Origin: Mallotus nudiflorus
Lineage: Eukaryota > Streptophyta > Magnoliopsida > Malpighiales > Euphorbiaceae
Assembly (NCBI GenBank): GCA_947683625.1
Contig: CANTUR010000112.1
Location: 2,232,501-2,296,500 of the forward strand
DNA: 64,000 nucleotides
Direction: 5' to 3'
Part shown: piece by piece, positions 35,605-45,616 of the stretch
Position numbering within the stretch: position 1 is the first letter of the stretch
Layout of the letters: every line of letters starts with the position of its first letter
Program-made: the position numbers and the translations under genes
Notes under the pieces: generated by a model
The model's input: only the letters and a program-made list of their open reading frames with translations
Told to the model about the DNA's origin: nothing
The model's database searches: none

Positions 35605-38055
35605 TCAAACCTGAAACTCCACATCTCTGCGCCTAGGATCCGCATAACTCTTCTGTCTGCTAACTGCGGTCTCTAACCTGCGCTTGATCACGGTGACTTT
35701 CTCTGCAGCATCCTGAACCATCTCTGGTCCAGTCAAAGCACTCTCACCAATCTCATCCCAACTCAACGGGGATCTACACTTCCTTCCATACAACGCCTCA
35801 TATGGTGCCATACCAATACTGCTATGGTAGCTGTTATTATATGCAAACTCAACAAGCGACAAATGATCATCCCAGCTACCTCTCAAATCCATGACACACA
35901 TCCTCAACATATCTTCCAGTGTCTGGATCGTCCTCTCAGACTGACCATCTGTCTGAGGATGAAAAGCAGTACTGAAATCCAACCTAGTGCCCATCGCTTC
36001 TTGCAACTTCTGCCAAAAATGAGAAGTAAACACCGAACCTCTGTCTGACACAATGGACACAGGTACTCCATGAAGGCATACAATATGCTTCACGTACAAC
36101 TTCGCCAATCTAGCAACTGAATATGTGGCTTTCACAGGCAAGAAATGTGCAGACTTCGTCAATCTGTCTACAATCACCCAGATGGAATCGTATCCATCCT
36201 TCGAACGAGGTAAACCAACCAGAAAATCCATAGCTATCCTTTCCCATTTCCACTCGGGAATAAGAAGAGGCTGAAGCTTCCCAGAAGGCTTCTGATGTTC
36301 GGCTTTCACTTGCTGACACGTCAAGCACTTAGCAACATAATCGACAACATCCTTCTTCAATCCATCCCACCAGTATAGATCTCTGATACTGTGGTACATC
36401 TTAGTAACACCAGGATGAACGTTGTAGGCTGTAGAATGTGCTTCCTCTAAAATCTCCTCTCTCAAATCATCCACATCAGGAACACACAATCTACCACTGA
36501 TCCACAACACACCATCATCATCGAGTGTGAAATCAGTGAACTTCCCTGCTCTGACATTCTCTGCAAGCTCTTCCAGAATAGGATCTCGGCTCTGAGCTGC
36601 TTTAATCCTATCCCTTAATACAGATCGTACTTTAAACTGAGCTAACAGTCCACCTGATCTACTGATCTTCATCATCAGACCTTGATCCACCATCAGATGC
36701 AACTCCTGGATCAATGGTCTCCTCTCCACACCGATGTGAGCAAGACTACCTGAGGACTTCCTACTCAAGGCATCTGCTACCACATTAGCTTTACCCGGAT
36801 GGTAAAGAATCTCGCAATCATAATCCTTCAACAGTTCCAACCATCTTCTCTGCCTCAAATTCAAATCTCGCTGCTGGAAAATGTACTTAAGGCTCTTGTG
36901 ATCAGTAAATATCTCACAAGTCACCCCGTACAAATAATGTCTCCAAATCTTCAAAGCAAAGATCACTGCAGCCATCTCCAGATCATGTGTAGGATAATTC
37001 TGCTCATGCTTCTTCAACTGCCTCGAAGCATAGGCTATCACTCTTCCATTCTGCATCAACACACAACCAAGACCAATTCTAGAGGCATCACGGTAAACTG
37101 TGAACTTATCCACACTATTAGGCAAAGCTAATACCGGCGCTGTGGTCAACTTCTCCTTCAACAACTGAAAACTATTCTCACAAGCTTCTGACCACTCGAA
37201 TCTAACATTCTTCTGAGTCAAGCGAGTCATAGGGGCTGCTATCCTGGAAAAATCCTGCACAAACCGCCTATAATACCCGGCTAAACCCAGAAAACTCCGA
37301 ATCTCAGTAACTGAAGTAGGTCTAGGCCACTCAGATACTGCTTCAACCTTCTGTGGATCAACCTGAATACCTTCTTTAGACACTACGTGTCCAAGAAAAG
37401 AAACACTCTCCATCCAGAAATCACACTTCGAGAATTTAGCATAAAGCTGATGATCTCTCAGTGTCTGTAGTACAATCCTCAAGTGATATACATGCTCTTC
37501 CATACTCCTCGAATATACTAGTATATCATCAATGAAGACTACCACAAACTGATCCACATACGGTCGGAATACTCTGTTCATCAGGTCCATAAAAGCTGCT
37601 GGTGCATTAGTCAAACCAAAAGACATCACCAGAAACTCATAATGACCATATCGAGTGCGGAATGCTGTCTTAGGAATATCAGCTTCACTGATCCGCAGCT
37701 GATGATAACCCGACCTCAAGTCAACCTTAGCAAAGAATTGTGCACCCTGGAGCTGATCAAACAAATCATCTATCCTCGGGAGAGGATACTTGTTCTTCAC
37801 TGTCACCTTATTAAGCTCTCTGTAGTCAATGCACAGTCTCAGGGTACCATCCTTCTTCTTCACAAACAAGACTGGTGCACCCCAAGGAGAAACACTAGGT
37901 CTGATAAAACCCTTATCCAACAACTCTTGCAACTGCTCCTTCAACTCTCTCAACTCTGCAGGAGCCATACGATAGGGTGGCATAGATATAGGAGTAATAC
38001 CTGGAACCACATCTATACAGAACTCAATCTCTCTATGAGGTAGTAAACCTGGCAA
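35605..38055 (-). CDS. pol: A2 pol: reverse transcriptase, RNase H, integrase (816 codons)
   Basis: Open from just after the frameshift to TGA 35605-35607. RT palm motifs (LRLCIDYRELNKVT; FIDDILVYS near residue 174), RNase H (YRDASRIGLG near 319, DALSR near 431), integrase HHCC (HPGVTKMYH near 546, CLTCQQVK near 576) and DDE core (MDFLVGL near 609, SDRG near 667, QSERT near 704) all keep their catalytic residues. It is colinear with A1 pol at high identity. The listed start Met is simply the first Met after the frameshift; the natural product would be a Gag-Pol polyprotein from 39944. It lacks the downstream chromodomain because of the TGA. Confidence 0.92.
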   Translation of the reverse strand: MPGLLPHREIEFCIDVVPGITPISMPPYRMAPAELRELKEQLQELLDKGFIRPSVSPWGAPVLFVKKKDGTLRLCIDYRELNKVTVKNKYPLPRIDDLFDQLQGAQFFAKVDLRSGYHQLRISEADIPKTAFRTRYGHYEFLVMSFGLTNAPAAFMDLMNRVFRPYVDQFVVVFIDDILVYSRSMEEHVYHLRIVLQTLRDHQLYAKFSKCDFWMESVSFLGHVVSKEGIQVDPQKVEAVSEWPRPTSVTEIRSFLGLAGYYRRFVQDFSRIAAPMTRLTQKNVRFEWSEACENSFQLLKEKLTTAPVLALPNSVDKFTVYRDASRIGLGCVLMQNGRVIAYASRQLKKHEQNYPTHDLEMAAVIFALKIWRHYLYGVTCEIFTDHKSLKYIFQQRDLNLRQRRWLELLKDYDCEILYHPGKANVVADALSRKSSGSLAHIGVERRPLIQELHLMVDQGLMMKISRSGGLLAQFKVRSVLRDRIKAAQSRDPILEELAENVRAGKFTDFTLDDDGVLWISGRLCVPDVDDLREEILEEAHSTAYNVHPGVTKMYHSIRDLYWWDGLKKDVVDYVAKCLTCQQVKAEHQKPSGKLQPLLIPEWKWERIAMDFLVGLPRSKDGYDSIWVIVDRLTKSAHFLPVKATYSVARLAKLYVKHIVCLHGVPVSIVSDRGSVFTSHFWQKLQEAMGTRLDFSTAFHPQTDGQSERTIQTLEDMLRMCVMDLRGSWDDHLSLVEFAYNNSYHSSIGMAPYEALYGRKCRSPLSWDEIGESALTGPEMVQDAAEKVTVIKRRLETAVSRQKSYADPRRRDVEFQV

Positions 38056-39944
38056 CTCCTCGGGAAAACATTAGGAAACTCACAAGCAACAGGAACATCT
38101 GTGAGTGACAACTTCTCCACTGACGTATCCCTAACCAATGCCAAAAACCCCTGACAACCTTTCCTCAACAACTTCCTAGCTGAAATAACAGAAATAAGAT
38201 TCTGAGGTGCTGAACTCCTGTCACCAACAAACTTAAATTCTACTTCACCAGGAATTCTGAAAATCACCTCCTTATTCTTGCAATCAACCACGGCATAATG
38301 CTGGGATAACCAATCCATTCCCAAAATAACATCAAACTCCATCACATCCAACAAAATCAAATCAGCGGGTAATTCTCTATCTCCCACGAGAATTGGACAA
38401 CCAGAAAGAACAATATCGGCGTTCGAAGAATCACTCAGAGGAGTGGCAACAGACAAAGGAAAAGCCATCCTCGAAGCTTGCCAACAAGATTTAGAAGCAA
38501 AAATGGGAGAAACAAACGAATGCGTGGCACCCGGATCAAACAAAACCAAAGCATCCAGGTAACAAACAGAAAGAATACCTGCCACGACTGCATTAGATGC
38601 CTGAGCATCCTGCTTAGTCAGATGAAAAACTCTGGCCTGGCCTCGACCTCCCTGCTGACTGGTAGAAGCCTGGCCAACACCTCTGGCACCTCCTCTAGTA
38701 CCTCTACCACGACTCTGCTGTGGAACAAACTGAGTAGAACTCTGATGCTGAGCTGGTGGTAACTGAAATGGCACGGGTGCTGCACTAGCAATCGACTGCT
38801 GTGGGAATCGCGGAATCTGCTGCTGCTGATATCCGGGGTAAGGACATGATCTGGCAAAATGTCCTGTCTGCCCGCATCTGAAACATGTCAACGGTGTCAG
38901 ATAACACGGTCCCTGATGGACTCTACCATAAGTCTGACAAACACTGGCCGCTGATCCAGAACTACGACCACTGCTGCTGCTCGAAGCACCTGACCCAAAT
39001 CTGAATGATCTACGCTGACCTCCACGACCATGTCTACTGCTCCGATGCGCTCGCTGCTGCTGTCTCTGACTCTGCTGAGTCGAACCTCGATGCTGACTAC
39101 TCGAACCAACATGAAAACTCAAATACGGAGTAGCCTGCAATCCACTCGACTGAACTCCCAACTGGTAATAATCAGGCATTGCTCCCTGCCTAACTAACCT
39201 CAGCTCAATCTCCTTAGCTAGCTCAATCACCGACTCCAGAGTAAGACCTGCTGTAGGCATACCAGCAAAAGCTGAACCCAAACCAGTAACATAGGTAGTA
39301 ACAGCGAAATACTGATCTCGCATCAGATCCTCAGCATATCTACCCAGACGAAGGAACTCTCGGGTATACTCCTCTACTGATCGATCTCCACGAGAAATAC
39401 TAGTCAAACGGAGACGATAGCTCAAACGAAGAGGCTCTGGATAAAATCTCCTCATGAATCGCTCTCGAAACTGAGCCCACGTCATCGTCATCGTCATCAT
39501 ATAAGGCTGGATCATCTGAATAAACCAATCCAAGGCTGGTCCCTCAATAGACAACTCAACGATCATGATCCTCTGGTACTCGGTATGAGCAGTCCGAGTC
39601 CTAGTCTCAATCGCATGCAGAAAATCTAAAGGATCAGAAGTCCCATCAAAAGCAATCCTGCCAACTCTGGCATAGAACAAAGCTGCCTCAGGGTCAGACA
39701 TACCCTGCTGATAGGCAGGCTGAACAGGCTGAACAACTGGAGGAACAGGAACATCAAACTCAGCCTCAATAGGCTCCTTGTCCTGCAACTCTCTCTGCCT
39801 ACGGCGACCTGCCGCTCCTCGAGGTCTACCCCTGCCACGACCTCTACGTCTAACTGGCTGCTCAGGAGGTAAAACCTCATCCTGAAAAGACTCATCATCC
39901 TCGGCCTCAACGACCGGTGGAGCGACACGCGCTCGCCTCCTCAT
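38013..39944 (-). CDS. gag: A2 gag-protease (643 codons, ends by frameshift)
   Basis: Starts MRRRARV at 39944. Residues 1-60 are acidic then Arg/Gly-rich. The gag core follows (FDGTSDPLDFLHAIETRT, WAQFRERFMRRF, SVEEYTREFLRLGRYAEDL), with the CCHC knuckle CFRCGQTGHFARSC near residues 352-366 and protease FDPGATHSF near 465. The last residues are off-frame: a 1-nt deletion in an A-run at 38064-38068 (A1 has one more A) leads to a stop at 38013. The upstream half-knuckle reads VCQTYG, a Cys-to-Tyr change from A1. A 6-nt repeat gives MTMTMT where A1 has MTMT. This is otherwise an intact Gag and protease. Confidence 0.92.
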   Translation of the reverse strand: MRRRARVAPPVVEAEDDESFQDEVLPPEQPVRRRGRGRGRPRGAAGRRRQRELQDKEPIEAEFDVPVPPVVQPVQPAYQQGMSDPEAALFYARVGRIAFDGTSDPLDFLHAIETRTRTAHTEYQRIMIVELSIEGPALDWFIQMIQPYMMTMTMTWAQFRERFMRRFYPEPLRLSYRLRLTSISRGDRSVEEYTREFLRLGRYAEDLMRDQYFAVTTYVTGLGSAFAGMPTAGLTLESVIELAKEIELRLVRQGAMPDYYQLGVQSSGLQATPYLSFHVGSSSQHRGSTQQSQRQQQRAHRSSRHGRGGQRRSFRFGSGASSSSSGRSSGSAASVCQTYGRVHQGPCYLTPLTCFRCGQTGHFARSCPYPGYQQQQIPRFPQQSIASAAPVPFQLPPAQHQSSTQFVPQQSRGRGTRGGARGVGQASTSQQGGRGQARVFHLTKQDAQASNAVVAGILSVCYLDALVLFDPGATHSFVSPIFASKSCWQASRMAFPLSVATPLSDSSNADIVLSGCPILVGDRELPADLILLDVMEFDVILGMDWLSQHYAVVDCKNKEVIFRIPGEVEFKFVGDRSSAPQNLISVISARKLLRKGCQGFLALVRDTSVEKLSLTDVPVACEFPNVFPRSCQVYYLIERLSSV

Positions 39945-40142
39945 TCTGAAAAGACAAACGGAAAAATTCAGACAAAACAGACAACGGAGGAATAACGCTG
40001 AAAACTACAGCAAGGAATACTCATCAAGACATACTCGAACCTAATACACTGCAGTGGTCCAACAGAAAACACAACTTTAAAACTAGGGCCACAACTCACA
40101 TAACTAAGCCCTGACACAGAACTCCACTCAGATACGAACTTC

Positions 40143-40154
40143 GCTCTGATACCA
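40143..40154 (-). promoter_or_regulatory. Primer binding site of A2 (tRNA-iMet)
   Basis: TGGTATCAGAGC on the - strand, 4 nt from the 5' LTR edge at 40159. As in A1, a decayed duplicate (plus-strand CTCAGATACGAAC) adjoins it at 40127-40139. Confidence 0.93.
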
Positions 40155-40158
40155 ACTT

Positions 40159-43100
40159 TGTCACGACCCAAAACAGGGGCCATGACCGGTGCTAGGGAAC
40201 GGGAATTCTTTCGAATCCGGAACCCGTAGCAAGCCTAAAAATAAAATAAATACGCAATAATAACCATAAAAATATAATATGCAGCGGAAAATAAAAATCA
40301 TAAATATTACAATATCATCCATATCAACTGGATTCAATTCAAAACTCATCACACCATATATATAATCTCATAAATGTATAATCTTTAATACAAATCCAGT
40401 TTTACTATAATACATCTCTTTAAAATAAATACTTTAATTCACAACTACTGCAGTGTCTAGATAAAATAAATAAGACTCAAGTATATAATTTACATAAAGA
40501 AGCCGGGGCGGAAGAAATCCGGCGTATCGACCTGCTACTGAGGTCTGAGGAAGTTGACTCTCCTGAAAAATAGTCAACGGAGGGGAGTCAGACCTCACTG
40601 AGTGAATTACTATAATATATATACATACACTCTAAGTGATAATGCATACAGTCAACAGTATCTGAGTAATATGTATATATACAGGCAAATTCATACAGAT
40701 GCAGAAAAATCATTTTATATATTTGTCTGAAAATCAACTTCTATGAAGGATCACATAGAACCCTAGAAAATCGCAACCTCAGAAAATAGTGTTAAACAAC
40801 ACTCTAGCCATACAGGCTCACTGATTCCAAATATATCCACTTAATCCATATGGACAGTAGACTGGCCCCGAGACACTAAGTCAACCGAGCTCCAGCAGTC
40901 TGACTGCCAGTGTGATTGGCCCCGAGACACTTGGTCAACCGAGCTCCAGCAATCACACCCCAAACCATATCTCACACATATCGATAATCATATCAAATCA
41001 ATATCCACAAATAGTTAGTAATATAGCCTAAAGCTATAGGCGTACCGGTACGTACTCGGTCCTAGTGCTGCCCACTAGGTAGCACGTTCTATTGATATCC
41101 TTCATTCTTAAATATAAAACATTCATTCACAAAAATAAATGATGCATGGATATAAATGAAATAGCAATATAAACCATATATATACCGAAAATATACCAAA
41201 CATAAACCAGGTATATTTTGAGTATATATATGTCAAATAAATCCAATCAAATCATGAATTAAACTAAAAATATATTTAAAAACATTTTAAATATATTTTA
41301 TTAATAAAACATGTATATAATTTATTATATACCAAAAATATACCAAAAATATACTTGAATATAAATCATGTTATTTATGCATATTTAGTCAAAGTAAAAC
41401 ATGCATTTTCTAAATCATGCATCCTAAGCATATATATATAATATAGTAACTCACCTAATGCGCTCCACGAGACAGGTCCGACGGGCCTGGTCCACTAACC
41501 CTCGGTCTCGGCGCAACTAAACAAGAAATAATTAATCGACATCAGAATAACCCTAACAGAAATCCTAGAATTAAATCTAGAGTATTCAAATACAGAAACA
41601 GAATTAGGGTTCGACTGGATATCACGTTTTACGAGAATTCTACCGGAAATCCGGCAGAACCTCCCCTGTAAAACGGACATCTCTCTACTCAAAAGAGTAG
41701 AGCCGACCCTGCAAAGAAAATACACTTCAAAAATAAACACCACAATCAATCACAACCCCTCGGTCGGACTCCAGACTACAGTCTGTCGACCGGGGTCCAC
41801 AAACACAGAATATATATTCAAATATACCAAAAATATCCTTAAATCATAAAAATACATTTCATACGTAGAAATTACATAATAAATCTTGAAACACTGTAAA
41901 AATCGATTAAAACTCATTTTATTAGAAAAACCGTATATTATATATATAATTGAAAATAATTCCCGGAAAATAGTTTTAATTAGTTAAAAATACTAAATAT
42001 TTTGTAGAAATCATTTTTATACCTTAAATAAATATTAAAACCAATTAAATTACATTTTTAGACAATTTAGGGTAAAATTACCAAAATACCCCTATATATA
42101 TATATATACCTAAATTACTTCAAAAATTCACCAAAAATCATACAATTATCCAAAATTAATTTTCTCAACATATTTATCAATAATATCAATAATTAAACTC
42201 AATTAACCAATTAAATTCAATTTAAAACACAATTAACTTAATTTTCCAAAATCACCTAAACTTCAATAATTAAAAATAAATACTTAGAAATTCATAAAAA
42301 TTCCAAATAAATTCCTATAATTCATTTCAACACCTAATTCAACCATAAACTCCAATTTCATAATTTAAATAATTAATTTCCGAAAATTAGAAAATAATAT
42401 TAAAATATTCAAAAATACCCAAAAATCCAAACAACCTCCAAAAATTCTGTAAAAATTCATACATGAAGATTAAGCTACCAGGAACAACATTTGTGAAGGA
42501 ATTTTCCATGAATCATCCAAATCGAAGCTCAAAAAAATCGAAAACCCAAAGAGGCTGAAATTTTCAAATCGAAACCTAAGCAATTCTAGACCATTTTAGC
42601 TCAAACCAAAGCTAGAATAACACTCACCGGAGCTCAAGGAGAAGATAGAGACCGGCGGTGTCGAAAACGGTGGCCGGAGGAGGGAGAAACGGCGGTGAGG
42701 AAATGGTGGTCGGCGTCGGGCGCGGGAGAGAAAGAAGAAGAAGAAGAAAAAGAAAAAGAAAGAAAAGGAAAGAAAAAGAAAAAGAAAAAGAAAGAAAAAG
42801 GAAAAGAAAAAAAAAAGAAAAAAAATAAAATAAATTAAAATAATTAAATATTAATAAATAAATAATAATAAAATAATAAATTTTAATAATTTAATAATAA
42901 ATCAAATAATCAAATAATAATAAATAAATAATAAAATATTAGGATAATAATAAACCCTAATTAAATAAATATACACACACAGGCTTTATTTAATAATTTA
43001 AAAATATGTATGAGTTCATGCAAACCCGTAAATACATTTAAAATAATTAATAATACATTGTTTACGTGGAAATTTCCCCGAAAATGAAAGTCCCGGGAAA

Positions 43101-43257
43101 ATTTTACGTAAAATACTGAAAATAATAGATAGTAATTAAAATAGGTTTAAAATACATATCAACTCATAAAAATATCGTATAATGCATAAAAATTATTGAC
43201 ACTGTATATCCCGGTACAGTGTAAAAAATATTTTTAAAAAAAACACGAGATATTACA
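40159..43257 (-). repeat. 5' LTR of A2
   Basis: TGTCACGACC to GAGATATTACA, complete, about 99% identical by eye to 32042-35139. It has a GC-rich leader island with GTGAGT near 42620, a purine tract at 42725-42830 and TATA-rich sequence upstream on the - strand. This is the LTR whose promoter would drive A2. Confidence 0.95.
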
Positions 43258-43262
43258 TTTAT

Positions 43263-43526
43263 TTAATAATTTAAAAATATGTATGAGTTCATGCAAACCC
43301 GTAAATACATTTAAAATAATTAATAATACATTGTTTACGTGAAAATTTCCCCGAAAATACAAGTCTCGGGAAAATTTTACGTAAAACACTGTATATAATA
43401 TACCGTAATTAAAATAGGTTTTAAATACATATTAACTCGTAAAAATATCACATATATATTCAAAAATTATTAACACTGCATATCCCGGTACAGTGTAAAA
43501 ATATTTTAAAAACACAGGATATTACA
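43263..43526 (-). repeat. 5' LTR of A1, part 2
   Basis: Completes the A1 5' LTR after the A2 insertion and matches 23811-24074, ending CAGGATATTACA at 43526. Confidence 0.93.
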
Positions 43527-43531
43527 ATATC

Positions 43532-43624
43532 AACTCGTAAAAATATCGTAATATATATACAAAAATTATTAACACTGCATATCCCGATACAGTGTAAAAA
43601 TGTTTAAAAACACGGGATATTACA
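43532..43624 (-). repeat. Solo LTR A'', part 2
   Basis: The last 93 bp of the A'' LTR after A1, ending CGGGATATTACA, followed by the target duplication ataac (43625-43629). Confidence 0.92.
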
Positions 43625-43629
43625 ATAAC

Positions 43630-45287
43630 AGTAAATAAAAATAAAATAAAATAAACCAATTATAATTTATATCATGCATCATTATTTAAAAGTACCAACT
43701 AGAATCTCACAAATATATAATTCATCAAAATTGAATATGATTTAAATTGAAAGACTTGACCCTAAAATCAAATATTAACTTACAAGATGAAGGTGCTCCT
43801 TTGATATGTCGTGTCCGACCTCGACTATTAGACGCAACCAGAGGGACGGCTAAAAGATAGAAAATGAAATGATAATAAGAAAACAGAAACCCTAACTTCT
43901 AGAATTTCTAAGGATGACTCCACTCAGAATTCAAAAATTAGGATTGACCCGATGTCACGTTTTACCAGAAATCTACCAAAAATTGGGCAAAGTCTCTTTT
44001 TAAAATGGACATCCTTCAACCGAAATAGAGTCAATCCTACAAACAAAAACACTTCTAAATTCACACAAGCTTAACAAATCGGGTTGGGACCCCGAACTAT
44101 ATAAATCCCCAACTGAGGTTCACAATCCACCAAAAATAAATAATTTAATAATAAATATTTAAAATCATTAAAAACCCATAAAATACCCAAAATGCCACAA
44201 TTTAATTTATTTAATTAATAAAACATTAAAACTAATTATTTTTCCAAATTAGATAATAAAATCCCAATAATTAATATAATATTAATAAAATCCAATTTTA
44301 CAATTATTCATCATAAAATAGTCAAATTCACATTTAATTATTTAAATTGCTTAAATATATTATAAAATTAATTAAAACCCATTTAATCACAAAATAATAA
44401 ATAATTTAATATTGAATATAATTTTCAAAAAAAATTAATTAGTTAAAAATAGTAATTAATTCATAAAAATTATTCTAATACTCTATAAAATTCTAAAACC
44501 ATTTAAAATATAAATTAACTTTATTTTTAACAAAATTACATAATTACCCCAAAATTCCAATATTCACATAAACATAATAATTCCTCAAAAATAATATTAA
44601 TTTACTAAAATATTTTTATTAACACAAAAACTACTAAATTAATAGACTAACACTAATTACTCAAATTTCCAACCAAAAACAATTAATTAACATAATTAAC
44701 AAAAATTATAATTTATATTATTAAAATATTAAAAAATACCCATAATTAAAATTACCTAAAATAATTTAAAATCAACTAAGTACATATGTAGATCAACTCA
44801 AAAATTAAACAAATATTAAAAATAAATACTGATAAATTAAGCAAAAATTATATTAATTAACTAAAAATTAAAATAAATACAATAACTAACAAACAACTAA
44901 CAAATACCTAATAAACAATAAAGAAACAACACAGAATCAACCTAGCAAAATCAGCTAAACTAACCTAGAACTCACCTAAATCAGAAATCTAGGACAAGGG
45001 AGGGCTACTGCTTGGACCGAAGCTGCTGCTGCTGTTGATCTTCGATGCTGCTACTGTTGTTGCCGGTCTTCTGCTGCTGCTTGTGTTATTGCTGTTACTG
45101 TCATTGTTGTTGTTGTCATTGTTGTTGCTGTTGAGACAAAAAGAAGAAGAAAGAAATAGGCAGTGGTGTTGCTGGAAAAAGAAGGAAGACAACGAGAGAG
45201 GGCAGGAAGAATGGGACAACATGGAGAAAAAGAAAGGGAATGGCATGGGATGGGAAGCAAAAAAAGGGAAAAAATGAGGTTGGTGTA

Positions 45288-45328
<41 letters not shown>

Positions 45329-45611
45329 CCACTCAACACACATACATAAACATATAATACAATAATAATAATAACTCTAGTTAAAAAAAATAATGCTATG
45401 TAAATAATACTAATCAATAATAATAATGCTATGTAAATAAATAAATAAAATGAGATGGAAATAATAAATATATTAATAGTTTCCAAATAGAATTTTAAAT
45501 TTAGTAATTAAATGTAATAATAATAAAAACATACGATAAAAATTATTAATAATGTTGCAAACCTCGATATTTAATTATATAAAATGATTTAAAAAAATTT
45601 AGATTATTACA
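43630..45611 (-). repeat. 5' LTR of element B, part 2
   Basis: Resumes at the point where B's LTR stopped at 17741 and matches 6385-8282, ending TTATTACA at 45611. It includes donor-like GTAAGT near 43780, a CTG/GTT triplet leader (44995-45140) and an (AT)n run (45292-45325) expanded relative to the other LTR. Confidence 0.92.
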
Positions 45612-45616
45612 GATTA

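Larger units (their letters stand above)
32042..43257 (-). mobile_element. Full-length Tekay/Del-like retrotransposon A2 (youngest)
   Basis: Target duplication tttat at 32037-32041 and 43258-43262. LTRs 32042-35139 (3098 bp) and 40159-43257 (3099 bp); internal region 35140-40158 (5019 bp). The LTRs differ at roughly 24 positions by eye, nearly all transitions, plus one 1-nt indel in an A-run (about 0.8%). gag-pol is intact except for a 1-nt deletion (38064-38068) and one TGA (35605-35607). It inserted into the 5' LTR of A1 in the same orientation. Confidence 0.96.
20837..43526 (-). mobile_element. Full-length Tekay/Del-like retrotransposon A1, containing A2
   Basis: Target duplication atatc at 20832-20836 and 43527-43531. 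3' LTR 20837-24074 (3238 bp); internal region 24075-29075 (5001 bp); 5' LTR 29076-32041 plus 43263-43526. The primer site and purine tract are in the right places for - strand transcription. The two LTRs differ at roughly 35 positions by eye plus small indels (about 1%), so insertion is recent but older than A2. gag-pol carries four CAG-to-TAG stops and an 11-nt deletion. The element is dead in cis. Confidence 0.95.
5188..45611 (-). mobile_element. Full-length Ty3/gypsy (Tekay/Del-like) retrotransposon B, hosting further insertions
   Basis: Two LTRs of the same family (5188-8282; 16663-17741 plus 43630-45611) flank a gag-pol internal region of about 5.1 kb once insertions are removed. Target duplication gatta is at 5183-5187 and 45612-45616. 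Transcription runs on the - strand: a tRNA-iMet primer site lies at 16647-16658 beside the 5' LTR and a purine tract at 8283-8295 beside the 3' LTR. The coding region is riddled with stops and frameshifts. It is split by solo LTR A' (11032-14269), and its 5' LTR by solo LTR A''. It is inserted in LTR C. Confidence 0.9.
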
